Assembly: GCA_964551295.1 (NCBI GenBank)
Contig: CAZKDJ010000054.1
Coordinates: 1-20,845, forward strand
Direction: 5' to 3'
Source of the DNA: JAFGED01 sp964551295
Lineage (GTDB): Bacteria; Chloroflexota; Anaerolineae; B4-G1
Length of the DNA stretch: 20,845 nucleotides
In this document: piece by piece, positions 13,181-20,333 of the stretch
Layout of the letters: the number at the start of each line of letters is the position of its first letter
Numbering within the stretch: the stretch's first letter is position 1
Translations under genes and position numbers: made by a program
The notes under the pieces: model-generated
Database searches by the model: none
Seen by the model: only the letters and a program-made list of their open reading frames with translations
Told to the model about the DNA's origin: nothing

Positions 13181-14386
13181 ATGAACCACACACAGTACAG
13201 AAACAGGTCACACGTTTTGACGTGGATTGCGGCTGGACTGGCAACAGTCGTGTTCGCCTCGGGCGCGCTCAGCGGCTGTATTGTCGGCACGCCGGAGCCG
13301 ACACCCACGCCGACCCGCACGCCCCCGCCGGCAGCCACGGCGATTCCGACGCTCCCGCCAAAGCCGACGATGACGCCCATCGGCGCTGCTCCACCGGCGA
13401 CCGATGTCCCTCCGACCGCGACGCCTCTGCCGGAGAACGTAAACCCGCTCACCGGCGAGGTGGTGGCCGATCCGGGAACGCTCGACCGGGTGCCGGCGGC
13501 GATCAAGATCTCGAACTGGCCAGGTCAGTACGTGCGGCCTCAAGCGGGCATCAACAGCGCCGACTTGATCTACGAGCATTATAACGAGGGCTGGTTCTCC
13601 AGCCGCTGGACGGCCATTTACCTGGGGCAGGACCCAGAGCGCGTGGGGCCGGTACGCAGCGGGCGCATCATCGACCTGGAGCTCCCGGCGATTTACAAGG
13701 CGGTCTTTGCCTGCTCCGGTTTCAGCAACGGCGTGATCGCCCTCTTTCAGGATTCCGACCTGTACCCCGATTGGGTCGTCTCTGAGAGTTTGCCCACGAC
13801 GCTCAGTCCGAGCCCGTTCTATCGCGATCACAGCCGCGATGTGCCGCTGGAGCACACCATGTACACCGACCCGGCCCGGGTGCGGGCGTGGGCCGCCGGG
13901 CGCGGCATCAGCGGGCGGCAGGATCTGCAGGGGCTGGCCTTTTCGGACGAGCCGTCGGTCGAGGGGACACCCGCCACGGCGATCGAGATCCCTTTCAACT
14001 CTCTCGACGTCGAGTGGCGGTACGACGAGGCCAGCGGGCGCTATTTGCGCTGGTCGGATGGAGTGCCGCACACCGATGCCCTCGATAGTCGGCAGCTCAG
14101 CGCGGCCAACGTGGTGGTGCTCTACGTGCCGCAGTACAACACCGAGATCGTGGAGGATCCGCACAGCGGCGCGCTATCGATCCGCTGGGAGCTGTGGTAC
14201 TCGAACCGGGCCATCATTTTCCGCGACGGGGTGCAGATCGAGGCTTTCTGGCAGCGCTGGGAGCGGCCCGATATGCTGACGTTCACCGGCGAGGATGGCG
14301 CGCCGATCCCTTTGAAGGTGGGCAACACATTTTTCGAGGTGCTGCCCACCGATGGAGAGCGCTGGATCGAGATCGTGGTGCGGTAG
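13181..14386 (+). CDS. DUF3048-domain lipoprotein (YerB-like)
   Basis: A 401-residue protein. Residues 12-32 are a lipoprotein signal (WIAAGLATVVFASGA) ending in the lipobox LSGC, with Cys33 as the lipidated residue. A Pro/Thr-rich linker (about 37-85) follows, typical of Chloroflexota surface proteins. NPLTGEVV, PAAIKISNWPGQYVRPQAG, ADLIYEHYNEGW and DPERVGPVRSGRI are the consecutive signatures of DUF3048. The C-terminal part (about 270-400) is the second, DUF3048_C-like half. The biochemical role of the family is not established; it is extracytoplasmic and membrane-anchored. The start is chosen for the GGTGGAG Shine-Dalgarno and the signal peptide. Its stop lies in a palindrome shared with the convergent gene. 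Confidence 0.88.
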   Translation: MNHTQYRNRSHVLTWIAAGLATVVFASGALSGCIVGTPEPTPTPTRTPPPAATAIPTLPPKPTMTPIGAAPPATDVPPTATPLPENVNPLTGEVVADPGTLDRVPAAIKISNWPGQYVRPQAGINSADLIYEHYNEGWFSSRWTAIYLGQDPERVGPVRSGRIIDLELPAIYKAVFACSGFSNGVIALFQDSDLYPDWVVSESLPTTLSPSPFYRDHSRDVPLEHTMYTDPARVRAWAAGRGISGRQDLQGLAFSDEPSVEGTPATAIEIPFNSLDVEWRYDEASGRYLRWSDGVPHTDALDSRQLSAANVVVLYVPQYNTEIVEDPHSGALSIRWELWYSNRAIIFRDGVQIEAFWQRWERPDMLTFTGEDGAPIPLKVGNTFFEVLPTDGERWIEIVVR

Positions 14387-14399
14387 GGGCGCGCCCCTA
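14384..14399. terminator. 16-bp perfect palindrome spanning both convergent stop codons
   Basis: TAGGGGCGCGCCCCTA. Its first three bases are the TAG stop of the DUF3048 gene; its last three are the TAG stop of the AMMECR1 gene on the other strand. It may serve as a bidirectional transcription end. It lacks a T-run, and the hairpin would have almost no loop, so termination is tentative. Confidence 0.4.
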
Positions 14400-14960
14400 T
14401 TCCTCGAATTTCTCCACCTGGTACGTGTACACGTCGAGGCCGGGGCGTTTGTAGGCGTCGGCGGGCAGGTAGGCCTTGAGGCACAAGTGTTGCAGGAATT
14501 CGTGGGGATCGGATAGCTTCTCCCACACCTGAGGCAGAAATGTGGCCCGATTCCATCCTCGTTCGATGACCACACCATCCACCCCCGTGCGCAGCTTGGC
14601 GATCAGGTCTTGAGGGCCAGCATAGTCCAGCGGTTCTGGGTGACTCAGCACCGAGATTTCGACATGCAGATCTTCTAATTCCCCGGCGTTCACCGGCGGG
14701 AAACGCGGATCGCGGAAAGCGGCGCCGACGGCGTTGTCGCGCACGTCCAGCGCCAGTGGCTGGCGTGCCTCCAGCGAGCCGATGCAGCCCCGCAGTTGTC
14801 CGTGCTTGGTCAGCGTGACGAAACAAGCCGCCTCGCGCTGCAGATCCTCCGACACCGCGTCCGTATCCACGTCGGGCACCCCCTGGCCGCGGGCCTGACG
14901 AGCGATTGTCTCCCGCGCCAGTTTGAGAAGCGTCTCCCGGTCTTGAGGGGTTAGGGCCAT
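14397..14960 (-). CDS. AMMECR1 family protein (AmmeMemoRadiSam system protein A)
   Basis: A 187-residue protein with LRGCIGSL at about 56-63, the AMMECR1 signature, followed by AAFRDPRFPPV, LHVEISVLS, DGVVIERGWNRATFLPQVW and CLKAYLPAD, all conserved in the family. It is the third gene of the amrS-Memo-AMMECR1 operon, 13 nt after the Memo stop. The start at 14960 (ATG with AAAGGAAA upstream) is preferred to one at 14990 that would overlap Memo. The biochemical role of AMMECR1 is unsettled. It is consistently linked with Memo and this radical SAM protein across bacteria and archaea. Confidence 0.92.
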   Translation of the reverse strand: MALTPQDRETLLKLARETIARQARGQGVPDVDTDAVSEDLQREAACFVTLTKHGQLRGCIGSLEARQPLALDVRDNAVGAAFRDPRFPPVNAGELEDLHVEISVLSHPEPLDYAGPQDLIAKLRTGVDGVVIERGWNRATFLPQVWEKLSDPHEFLQHLCLKAYLPADAYKRPGLDVYTYQVEKFEE

Positions 14961-14973
14961 TGTAGATTTCCTT

Positions 14974-15774
14974 TCACCCAGTGTAGGCAATCGCCGCGTA
15001 GCCCACCACCTGCCACTTGTCGCCGGCCGTGTCGCCGGAGGTGCGGTAGTCGAACAGGGTGGGTTTCCACGCCTTGCGACGGGCGACCTCCATCAGCGCC
15101 ACGATGGGCGCGCGGCCGCAGGCCTCCCCGCTCAGCACGCCCACCTCGTCGTCTTCCAGCACGGCATCCAATAGCGAACGGTCCAACTGGTGGGCCTGAT
15201 CGTAGGGATGAAAGTGGCTCAGGTCGTTGGAGACGACTACAAGAGCGTCCGCGCCGATGTGATCGGCCAGATCTGCTCCTACGTCTCGTGGATCGACGTC
15301 ACCGAACAGCATCGGTATCAGACGAAAATCCGGCAGCGTCATCTGCAGGAAGGGAACCTCGACCTCCAGGCAGTGCTCGGGCACGTGAGCCCTGGGGGCG
15401 TGGGTATAGAGTGACGAGCGGCTCACCATGTCTTCCACCACATCGACGGCGATGGGCGCGTCGCCCAGCGGCGTGTGGAAGGCAGAGTACTGCCCCAATG
15501 CCACGCCGCGGAAGGGCACGCGGTGGGCAGGCCCCATCAGATAGACGGTCCACCGCTTTTTGGGGAGTGTCGTAAGTGCCTTGAACGCGTAGCCAGCGGT
15601 GGGGCCGGAGTAGACGTAGCCGGCGTGGGGAGCGATGACGGCGCGGACGGTCCCCAGATCGTCGGGCAACGTCGCCGCATCGGTGTACTTTTGGATACTC
15701 TCTCGCAGCATGTTGGGATCGCCGGGGTAGAACTGGCCGGCGACGGCGGGACGGCGAATGGGTAATTCAGACAT
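14974..15774 (-). CDS. Memo-like protein (AmmeMemoRadiSam system protein B)
   Basis: A 266-residue protein with RRPAVAGQFYPGDPNML at the start, APHAGYVYSG (H50) and MGPAHRVPF (H84), then EHCLEVEVPFLQ and VVSNDLSHFHPY. These are the metal-site His and Cys positions of the Memo/LigB-like fold. Human MEMO1 and bacterial homologues bind metal; the bacterial reaction is not settled. GGAGGTGACCG precedes the ATG at 15772-15774. An 84-nt AT-rich spacer separates it from the upstream radical SAM gene. Confidence 0.93.
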   Translation of the reverse strand: MSELPIRRPAVAGQFYPGDPNMLRESIQKYTDAATLPDDLGTVRAVIAPHAGYVYSGPTAGYAFKALTTLPKKRWTVYLMGPAHRVPFRGVALGQYSAFHTPLGDAPIAVDVVEDMVSRSSLYTHAPRAHVPEHCLEVEVPFLQMTLPDFRLIPMLFGDVDPRDVGADLADHIGADALVVVSNDLSHFHPYDQAHQLDRSLLDAVLEDDEVGVLSGEACGRAPIVALMEVARRKAWKPTLFDYRTSGDTAGDKWQVVGYAAIAYTG

Positions 15775-15784
15775 CGGTCACCTC

Positions 15785-15825
15785 CCAAGACAATGAACAA
15801 TTGTCAATGACCAATTAACAATGAT
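15785..15825. repeat. AT-rich repeat-like spacer between amrS and Memo
   Basis: The stretch contains ACAATGA, CAATTGTCAATGACC and AATTAACAATGA, close permutations of one AT-rich unit. It includes the small palindrome GACAATTGTTC on the minus strand. Its composition is quite unlike the flanking coding DNA and suggests a short interspersed intergenic repeat. Whether other copies exist in the genome cannot be seen. Confidence 0.4.
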
Positions 15826-15858
15826 TGAGTGCGCCAAAGCTCCAGGGCAAACCGTTGA

Positions 15859-16881
15859 TTACACCCACACTCCCGCGATGGCGTGATCGCACTTGGGACA
15901 CACGCCGCGCTCACGCCACATCTCCCGCAGGCTATACCAGTGGCGCTGGATCAGCTTCTCGCCGCATTGCGGGCAGTACGTGCTCTCCCGGTCGGCGTCC
16001 ATCACGTTGCCCACGTAGACGTAATGCAGGCCGGCCTGCTTGCCGATTTCGTAGGCGCGGGCCAGGTCGTGCCGCGGTGTGCGCGGACGGTCCTGCATGT
16101 GATAGTCGGGATGGAAAGCGCTGACGTGCCAGGGCATGTCGGGATCGACCTCTGCCAACCATGTGGCCAAGGCTTCTAGTTCCTCGTCCGAGTCGTTGAG
16201 ACCGGGAATCAACAGCGTGGTCACCTCAACCCAGATGTCGGTCTCGCGGGCTATGTGGGCGATATTGCGCTTGACCGGTTCCATCCGCGCCTGGCATCGC
16301 TCGCGATAGAACGTCTCCGTAAAGGCCTTGAGATCGACGTTGATCCCGTCTAGGTAGGGCTCGATCATGTCGAGGGCGGCCTCCGACATGTAGCCGTTCG
16401 AGACGTAGACGTTCTTGATGCCGTGCTCGTGAGCCAGCTTTGCCGTGTCGTAGGTGTACTCGAAAAAGACGGTGGGCTCGTTGTAGGTGTAGGCGATCAT
16501 CGGGATGTCATTTTTGAGGCACGTATCGATCAGCAGTTGGGGCATGGCCGGCTGGCCCAAGTAGTCGCGATGATCGTCAAAGTCGCGCGCCTGCGACATC
16601 TGCCAGTTCTGACAGAAGGGGCAGCGAAAGTTGCATCCATACGTACCGATGGAGAGAATGTCGCCGCCGGGCATAAAGTGGAACAGGGGTTTCTTTTCGA
16701 TGGGATCGACGTGGACGGCGATGGCTTCACCATACACGACGAGATACAGGGTGCCATCGACGTTGCGGCGAACACCGCACTTGCCCACCTCGCTCGGCTT
16801 GAGGGCGCAAAAGTGCTCGCAGGTCTGGCATTGCACAGTGTCGCCGGAGAGTGATTTAGTGAGAAAGGCCTCTTTGCGCAT
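15859..16881 (-). CDS. amrS: AmmeMemoRadiSam system radical SAM enzyme (AmrS)
   Basis: A 340-residue protein. The N-terminal Cys set C18, C21, C25 and C35 (CQTCEHFCAL...GKCGVR) may bind iron-sulfur or zinc. The radical SAM motif is CNFRCPFCQNW (C83, C87, C90). YTYNEPTVFFEY and VSNGYMSEAALDMI are family signatures. The C-terminus has a zinc ribbon, CPQCGEKL with CPKCDHA. It resembles pyruvate formate-lyase activating enzymes, but the N-terminal Cys block and operon identify the AmmeMemoRadiSam type. It is the first gene of the operon, with GGGAGGGGG before the ATG and its own promoter. The substrate is unknown. Confidence 0.93.
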   Translation of the reverse strand: MRKEAFLTKSLSGDTVQCQTCEHFCALKPSEVGKCGVRRNVDGTLYLVVYGEAIAVHVDPIEKKPLFHFMPGGDILSIGTYGCNFRCPFCQNWQMSQARDFDDHRDYLGQPAMPQLLIDTCLKNDIPMIAYTYNEPTVFFEYTYDTAKLAHEHGIKNVYVSNGYMSEAALDMIEPYLDGINVDLKAFTETFYRERCQARMEPVKRNIAHIARETDIWVEVTTLLIPGLNDSDEELEALATWLAEVDPDMPWHVSAFHPDYHMQDRPRTPRHDLARAYEIGKQAGLHYVYVGNVMDADRESTYCPQCGEKLIQRHWYSLREMWRERGVCPKCDHAIAGVWV

Positions 16882-16913
16882 TGTACCCCCTCCCCCTCTG
16901 TTGCCCTATGTAC

Positions 16914-16943
16914 ATTATAGCACAAAAGGTGGTGCAGAAGCAA
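16914..16943 (-). promoter_or_regulatory. Sigma-70-type promoter of the AmmeMemoRadiSam operon
   Basis: On the minus strand, TTGCTT (16938-16943) and a perfect TATAAT (16914-16919) with an 18-nt spacer, upstream of amrS. Confidence 0.65.
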
Positions 16944-17025
16944 AGTCAACTCGGGTGCCCGTACTTTTCTTACTACCCGATTGAGGCTATACTATTGCTG
17001 TGTGGGTGATAGCTCATATTTCCCA

Positions 17026-17054
17026 TTGACACCGGTCGTCTGAAACGGTAAGAT
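17026..17054 (+). promoter_or_regulatory. Sigma-70-type promoter of the FAD-enzyme gene
   Basis: A perfect TTGACA at 17026-17031 and TAAGAT at 17049-17054, with a 17-nt spacer. Confidence 0.65.
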
Positions 17055-17097
17055 AGCGATGGTAATCCGCGCGTGTATGGATAGCGGGAGCTAGTAT

Positions 17098-18786
17098 ATG
17101 GATATGCAGAACCTGCGCTGGTGGGGCTGGGGCACTGTTGATCGGGGTTACTCATTGGAGGAGCACCCGGCCTTTTGGCCTGCACTCTGCAAGTGGCTCA
17201 ACCTGCCTGACGAGGCAATCGAACGCCAGACGCCGCCGGTCTCCCTAGAGGAGATTTCGCTGCGGCCATCGCGTCTGGATGATCCCGTGCTGGCATCCTT
17301 GCACAAGCTCGTGGGCGAGCGGGCGGCGCGTACCGATAAACGAGCCCGCGTCGAGCACGCCTACGGTAGATCCTACTGCGATCTGGTGCGCGTACGAGTC
17401 GGTTATATTCCCCACCCACCCGATGCCGTTGTCTATCCCGTCGACCAGAGACAGATTTGCTCGCTGCTATCTTGGGCCGTCGAGCGCGATATCGTCATCG
17501 TTCCCTTTGGCGGCGGCAGTACCGTCCTGGGGGGCGTCGAGCCGCCCGACGATGATCGTCCCGTAATCACCCTCGACTTGGCCAACTTGAATCGCGTGCT
17601 GAGCGTGGACCCCGTCTCGCGCACGGCGCGCATCCAGGCCGGTGCCACGGGCCCGGAGATAGAGTCACAGCTCAACGCCCAGGGCTTTACGCTGGGCCAC
17701 TTTCCACAGTCCTTCGAGTTCTCCACCCTCGGCGGCTGGATCGCCACCCGCTCGGCGGGCCAGAACTCGAGCGGCTACGGCCAGATCGAGGACATGACCC
17801 AAGCGGTGCGAGCGGTCACCCCGGCCGGTGTCATCGAGACGAAGGACGCGCCGTCCGCCGCCGCCGGGCCCAGCCTGCTTCAATTGCTCATCGGTTCCGA
17901 GGGGGCCTACGGCGTCATCACCGAGGCCTGCATGCGCATCCGCCCGCAGCCGGCGGTGCAGGATTATCGAGGCATCCTGTTCCTTGGCCTTGAGGATGGC
18001 ATCGCTGCCTGCCGCGACCTGGTGCAGGCTGCCGATCTGCATCCATCCATCATGCGCCTTTCGGATGCGGCGGAAACTGCTACCTACGCCGTGTTGAACC
18101 ACAAGCACCAGGGCCTGCGCGGCCTGGCAGGTGGCTTGCTGGAGCGTTACTTGAAGGTACAGGGATACGACTTGGCCTCTGGCGGTGCGCTGATGGTGTT
18201 GGGATTTGATGGTACGGCCGATTGGGTGGCTGGGCAATGGGGCCGCGCGTTGGAGGTATGTAACGATCATCATGGGCGCCCCCTGGGACGAGCAGCGGGC
18301 CAGGCCTGGATACAAGATCGCTATGCCCAGCCCTATCTGCGCGACACGCTTCTCGATCACGGCATCATGGTGGATACGCTAGAGACGTCCACGACTTGGT
18401 CGAATTTGACGCACCTCTACGAGTCCATGGTCACCGCGATGAGAGGCGTGATCTCGGTCACCAACGGCGGATCGGGCTACGTGATGACGCATATCTGCCA
18501 CGCCTGCGAGTACGGTGCCGCACTGCGTCCGACCTTTATGGTGCAACAGGTGGGAGATTCTGATCCATTGGTCAAGCAGGAGCAGTGGCTGGTGGTCAAG
18601 CAGGCGACAACCGACGCGATCCTGGCCGCCGATGGCACGCTGACCCATCATCACGGTGTCGGGCGTGACCACGCGCCCTGGCTCAGAGAGGAGGTGGGGC
18701 CTTTGGGTATCGAGGTCCTCGAGGCGCTAAAGCGCACCTTTGACCCCACCGGCATCATGAACCCTGGGGTTCTAATGTCCCTGTAG
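17098..18786 (+). CDS. FAD-binding oxidoreductase, alkylglycerone-phosphate synthase-like
   Basis: A 562-residue protein of the usual length for AGPS-type enzymes. It begins with LRWWGWG, as these do. HAYGRSYCDLVRVRVG (about 87-102) and PDAVVYPVDQRQI open the FAD-binding PCMH domain; VPFGGGSTVLGGV (about 139-151), LGHFPQSFEFSTLGGWIATRSAG (about 199-221; Tyr/Phe-rich FAD contacts) and LIGSEGAYGVITEA follow. The C-terminal catalytic signature HHHGVGRDHAPWL (about 520-532) contains the His cluster of AGPS. AGPS replaces the acyl group of acyl-dihydroxyacetone-phosphate with a fatty alcohol, the entry step to ether lipids. A D-lactate or glycolate dehydrogenase is less likely given the HHHG motif. 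It is a single gene with its own promoter; no other ether-lipid gene is next to it. Confidence 0.82.
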   Translation: MDMQNLRWWGWGTVDRGYSLEEHPAFWPALCKWLNLPDEAIERQTPPVSLEEISLRPSRLDDPVLASLHKLVGERAARTDKRARVEHAYGRSYCDLVRVRVGYIPHPPDAVVYPVDQRQICSLLSWAVERDIVIVPFGGGSTVLGGVEPPDDDRPVITLDLANLNRVLSVDPVSRTARIQAGATGPEIESQLNAQGFTLGHFPQSFEFSTLGGWIATRSAGQNSSGYGQIEDMTQAVRAVTPAGVIETKDAPSAAAGPSLLQLLIGSEGAYGVITEACMRIRPQPAVQDYRGILFLGLEDGIAACRDLVQAADLHPSIMRLSDAAETATYAVLNHKHQGLRGLAGGLLERYLKVQGYDLASGGALMVLGFDGTADWVAGQWGRALEVCNDHHGRPLGRAAGQAWIQDRYAQPYLRDTLLDHGIMVDTLETSTTWSNLTHLYESMVTAMRGVISVTNGGSGYVMTHICHACEYGAALRPTFMVQQVGDSDPLVKQEQWLVVKQATTDAILAADGTLTHHHGVGRDHAPWLREEVGPLGIEVLEALKRTFDPTGIMNPGVLMSL

Positions 18787-18802
18787 CCGGATGCGAATCC
18801 GC

Positions 18803-18817
18803 TGGATTGTCAATCCA
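18803..18817. other. Short dyad between the FAD-enzyme gene and the next promoter
   Basis: TGGATTG and CAATCCA flank a single T. It lies 17 nt after the FAD-enzyme stop and 12 nt before the next -35 box. Possible operator; too tight for a hairpin loop. Confidence 0.35.
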
Positions 18818-18828
18818 ACCTGCCTCGC

Positions 18829-18856
18829 TTGGCATTTCTGCCAGACTATGTATAAT
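18829..18856 (+). promoter_or_regulatory. Sigma-70-type promoter of the MBL-fold operon
   Basis: TTGGCA at 18829-18834 and TATAAT at 18851-18856, with a 16-nt spacer. Confidence 0.65.
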
Positions 18857-18903
18857 TGCCCCACGGAAAAAGTCTTTTCAATCATCATAGGAAGGCATTG
18901 TGT

Positions 18904-19557
18904 ATGGAAATCACCTGGTATGGATTAACTTGCTTTCGGTTGAGCGAGCGCGGGATGGCGAACGTCGTGACCGACCCTTGCCCGCCCGACGTCGGTTTCA
19001 CATTCCCCAAGCCCAGCGCCCAGATCGTCACCGTGAGCTACGATGACGCGGCGTGCCGCTACACGTCTGGGGTGCGGGGGCCTTTCAAACTGCTGGACGG
19101 CCCCGGCGAGTACGAGATCGGCGGTGTGTTCGTCACCAGCATCGCTACCTTTGCCGATGGCAAGCGGGGAGCGACGCGCGGTCTGAACAACGTGTTCACG
19201 TTTGATTTTGGCGACGTAACGGTGTGTCACCTGGGATTGCTGGGCCACGTGCCCACTCAATCACAGGTGGAGAGTTTGGGCACCGTGGACGTCCTGCTGG
19301 TGCCCGTGGGAGGCGGCGCCAGTCTGACCCCGGCTCGCGCCTCAGAGGTGATCAGCCTGTTCGAGCCCAGCATCGTTATCCCGATGTATTACAAGATCCC
19401 GGGGCTCAAGCAAAAGCTCGGCACCTTGAATGGTTTCCTCAAAGAGATGGGACTGGAGAAGGTAGAAGCCCAGGAGACACTGAAAGTCAGCCAGTCAGAT
19501 CTTTCGGAGGAGACGCAGGTCGTCGTTCTAGAGCCCAGGCAGCGCGACGAGGGATAG
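18904..19557 (+). CDS. Metallo-beta-lactamase-fold protein lacking metal ligands (probable pseudoenzyme)
   Basis: A 217-residue protein of the COG2220/Lactamase_B_3 type by its whole layout: ITWYGLTCFRL at the start, IVTVSYDDAAC, LLDGPGEYEIGGVFVTSI, TVCHLGLLGHVPTQSQVESL, VDVLLVPVGGG and IVIPMYYKIPGL. In active members the same positions read GH, SHxHxDH, GDxGH and PMHY. Here the first His is Leu, the HxHxDH triad is YDDAAC, the bridging Asp is Leu, and the last His is Tyr. The fold segments are intact and in frame, so this is loss of metal binding in a maintained gene, not decay. It begins at ATG 18904 with AGGAAGG upstream and is followed 5 nt later by a 99-residue gene. A structural or ligand-binding role is possible. 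Confidence 0.85.
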   Translation: MEITWYGLTCFRLSERGMANVVTDPCPPDVGFTFPKPSAQIVTVSYDDAACRYTSGVRGPFKLLDGPGEYEIGGVFVTSIATFADGKRGATRGLNNVFTFDFGDVTVCHLGLLGHVPTQSQVESLGTVDVLLVPVGGGASLTPARASEVISLFEPSIVIPMYYKIPGLKQKLGTLNGFLKEMGLEKVEAQETLKVSQSDLSEETQVVVLEPRQRDEG

Positions 19558-19562
19558 AGGCA

Positions 19563-19862
19563 ATGGTTAAACTTCTCATGTCGTGGAATATCCGGTCTGG
19601 CCAGGAGAACGAGCATTTTGAATTCTTTATCCAAGAGTTCGTGCCAGGATTGAGTGAGCTGGGAATTCAGACCTCTGACGCTTGGTACACCCTCTATGGA
19701 GACTATCCCAAGATCCTGGCCGGCGCCCTGGCGGACGATTTGGACAGCCTGAAAAGTGCTTTTGCCACGGAGGAATGGCATAGGCTAAAGGCCCGGTTGT
19801 TCACTTTTGTGACCGACTACAACCAAAAGGTCGTCCGCGCCAGCGGGGGATTCCAGTTGTAG
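19563..19862 (+). CDS. Conserved-looking 99-residue protein, function unknown
   Basis: A small soluble protein: VKLLMSWNIRSGQENEHFEFFIQ, then GIQTSDAWYTLYGDYPKILAG and EEWHRLKARLFTFVTDYNQKVV. The alternation of strand-like and helix-like segments and the small size suggest a ferredoxin-like alpha/beta barrel such as the dimeric monooxygenase or stress-response type, but no family motif proves it. It starts 5 nt after the MBL-fold stop and is followed by a terminator, so it is the last gene of a two-gene operon. No signal peptide or membrane segment. Confidence 0.75.
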   Translation: MVKLLMSWNIRSGQENEHFEFFIQEFVPGLSELGIQTSDAWYTLYGDYPKILAGALADDLDSLKSAFATEEWHRLKARLFTFVTDYNQKVVRASGGFQL

Positions 19863-19879
19863 CGAATCCGGATAGAAAA

Positions 19880-19908
19880 ACGGGCGTGGCCAAAATAACC
19901 ACGCCCGT
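19880..19908. terminator. Bidirectional intrinsic terminator
   Basis: ACGGGCGTGG at 19880-19889 pairs perfectly with CCACGCCCGT at 19899-19908 around a 9-nt loop. The A-run 19876-19880 gives a T-tract on the minus strand, so it serves best for the zinc-ribbon gene there, and probably also closes the plus-strand operon. Confidence 0.85.
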
Positions 19909-19928
19909 TCACTTCTGTGTGAGGAGAT

Positions 19929-20210
19929 CTAGTCCTCTTTGGACTTGGTCTCTTTCTTTTTCTCGCTTTTCTCAGATGTTTTGCTCTTTGCCTCATCCCT
20001 GTTCTTTGGGACCGCCGTGGACGATTTGGCCTTGCTGCGGTTATCGGTGACATAGAACCCCTTGCCCTTGAAGATGATGCCCACCGGGTGGATCAAACGA
20101 TGCACCTTGCCCCCACATTCTGGGCACGTTTTCAAAGAATCGGCAGTTATCGACTGGCGACGCTCGAACCGCACGCCACAGTCTTCGCACTCATACTCGT
20201 ACAACGGCAT
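19929..20210 (-). CDS. FmdB-family putative regulatory zinc-ribbon protein
   Basis: A 93-residue protein. MPLYEYECEDCGVRFE is the family start. C8, C11, C29 and C32 (CEDC and CPECGG) form one zinc ribbon, and the segment HPVGIIFKGKGFYVTD is the usual end of the conserved FmdB/CxxC_CXXC_SSSS domain. The remaining 35 residues are a Lys/Ser/Glu-rich low-complexity tail (about 58-93), common in this family. It is called regulatory by old association with formamidase genes; the actual function is unknown. It is a single gene with its own promoter and terminator. Confidence 0.9.
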   Translation of the reverse strand: MPLYEYECEDCGVRFERRQSITADSLKTCPECGGKVHRLIHPVGIIFKGKGFYVTDNRSKAKSSTAVPKNRDEAKSKTSEKSEKKKETKSKED

Positions 20211-20248
20211 ACTTGAATCAGCCTCTCACCTGAGTTTCACTACCCTGC

Positions 20249-20277
20249 ATTATACTGCAACCAACTCGCTCGCGCAA
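20249..20277 (-). promoter_or_regulatory. Sigma-70-type promoter of the zinc-ribbon gene
   Basis: On the minus strand, TTGCGC (20272-20277) and a perfect TATAAT (20249-20254) with a 17-nt spacer. Confidence 0.65.
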
Positions 20278-20333
20278 GGGCTTTGGCAGCTCGACGCGTG
20301 ATTTCTAACGAGAGATTAACGCAAACGGCTCGC

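Noticed and set aside
13208..14164. 318-codon minus-strand open frame over the DUF3048 gene
   Set aside because: Antisense shadow; the plus-strand frame has a signal peptide, lipobox and DUF3048 motifs.
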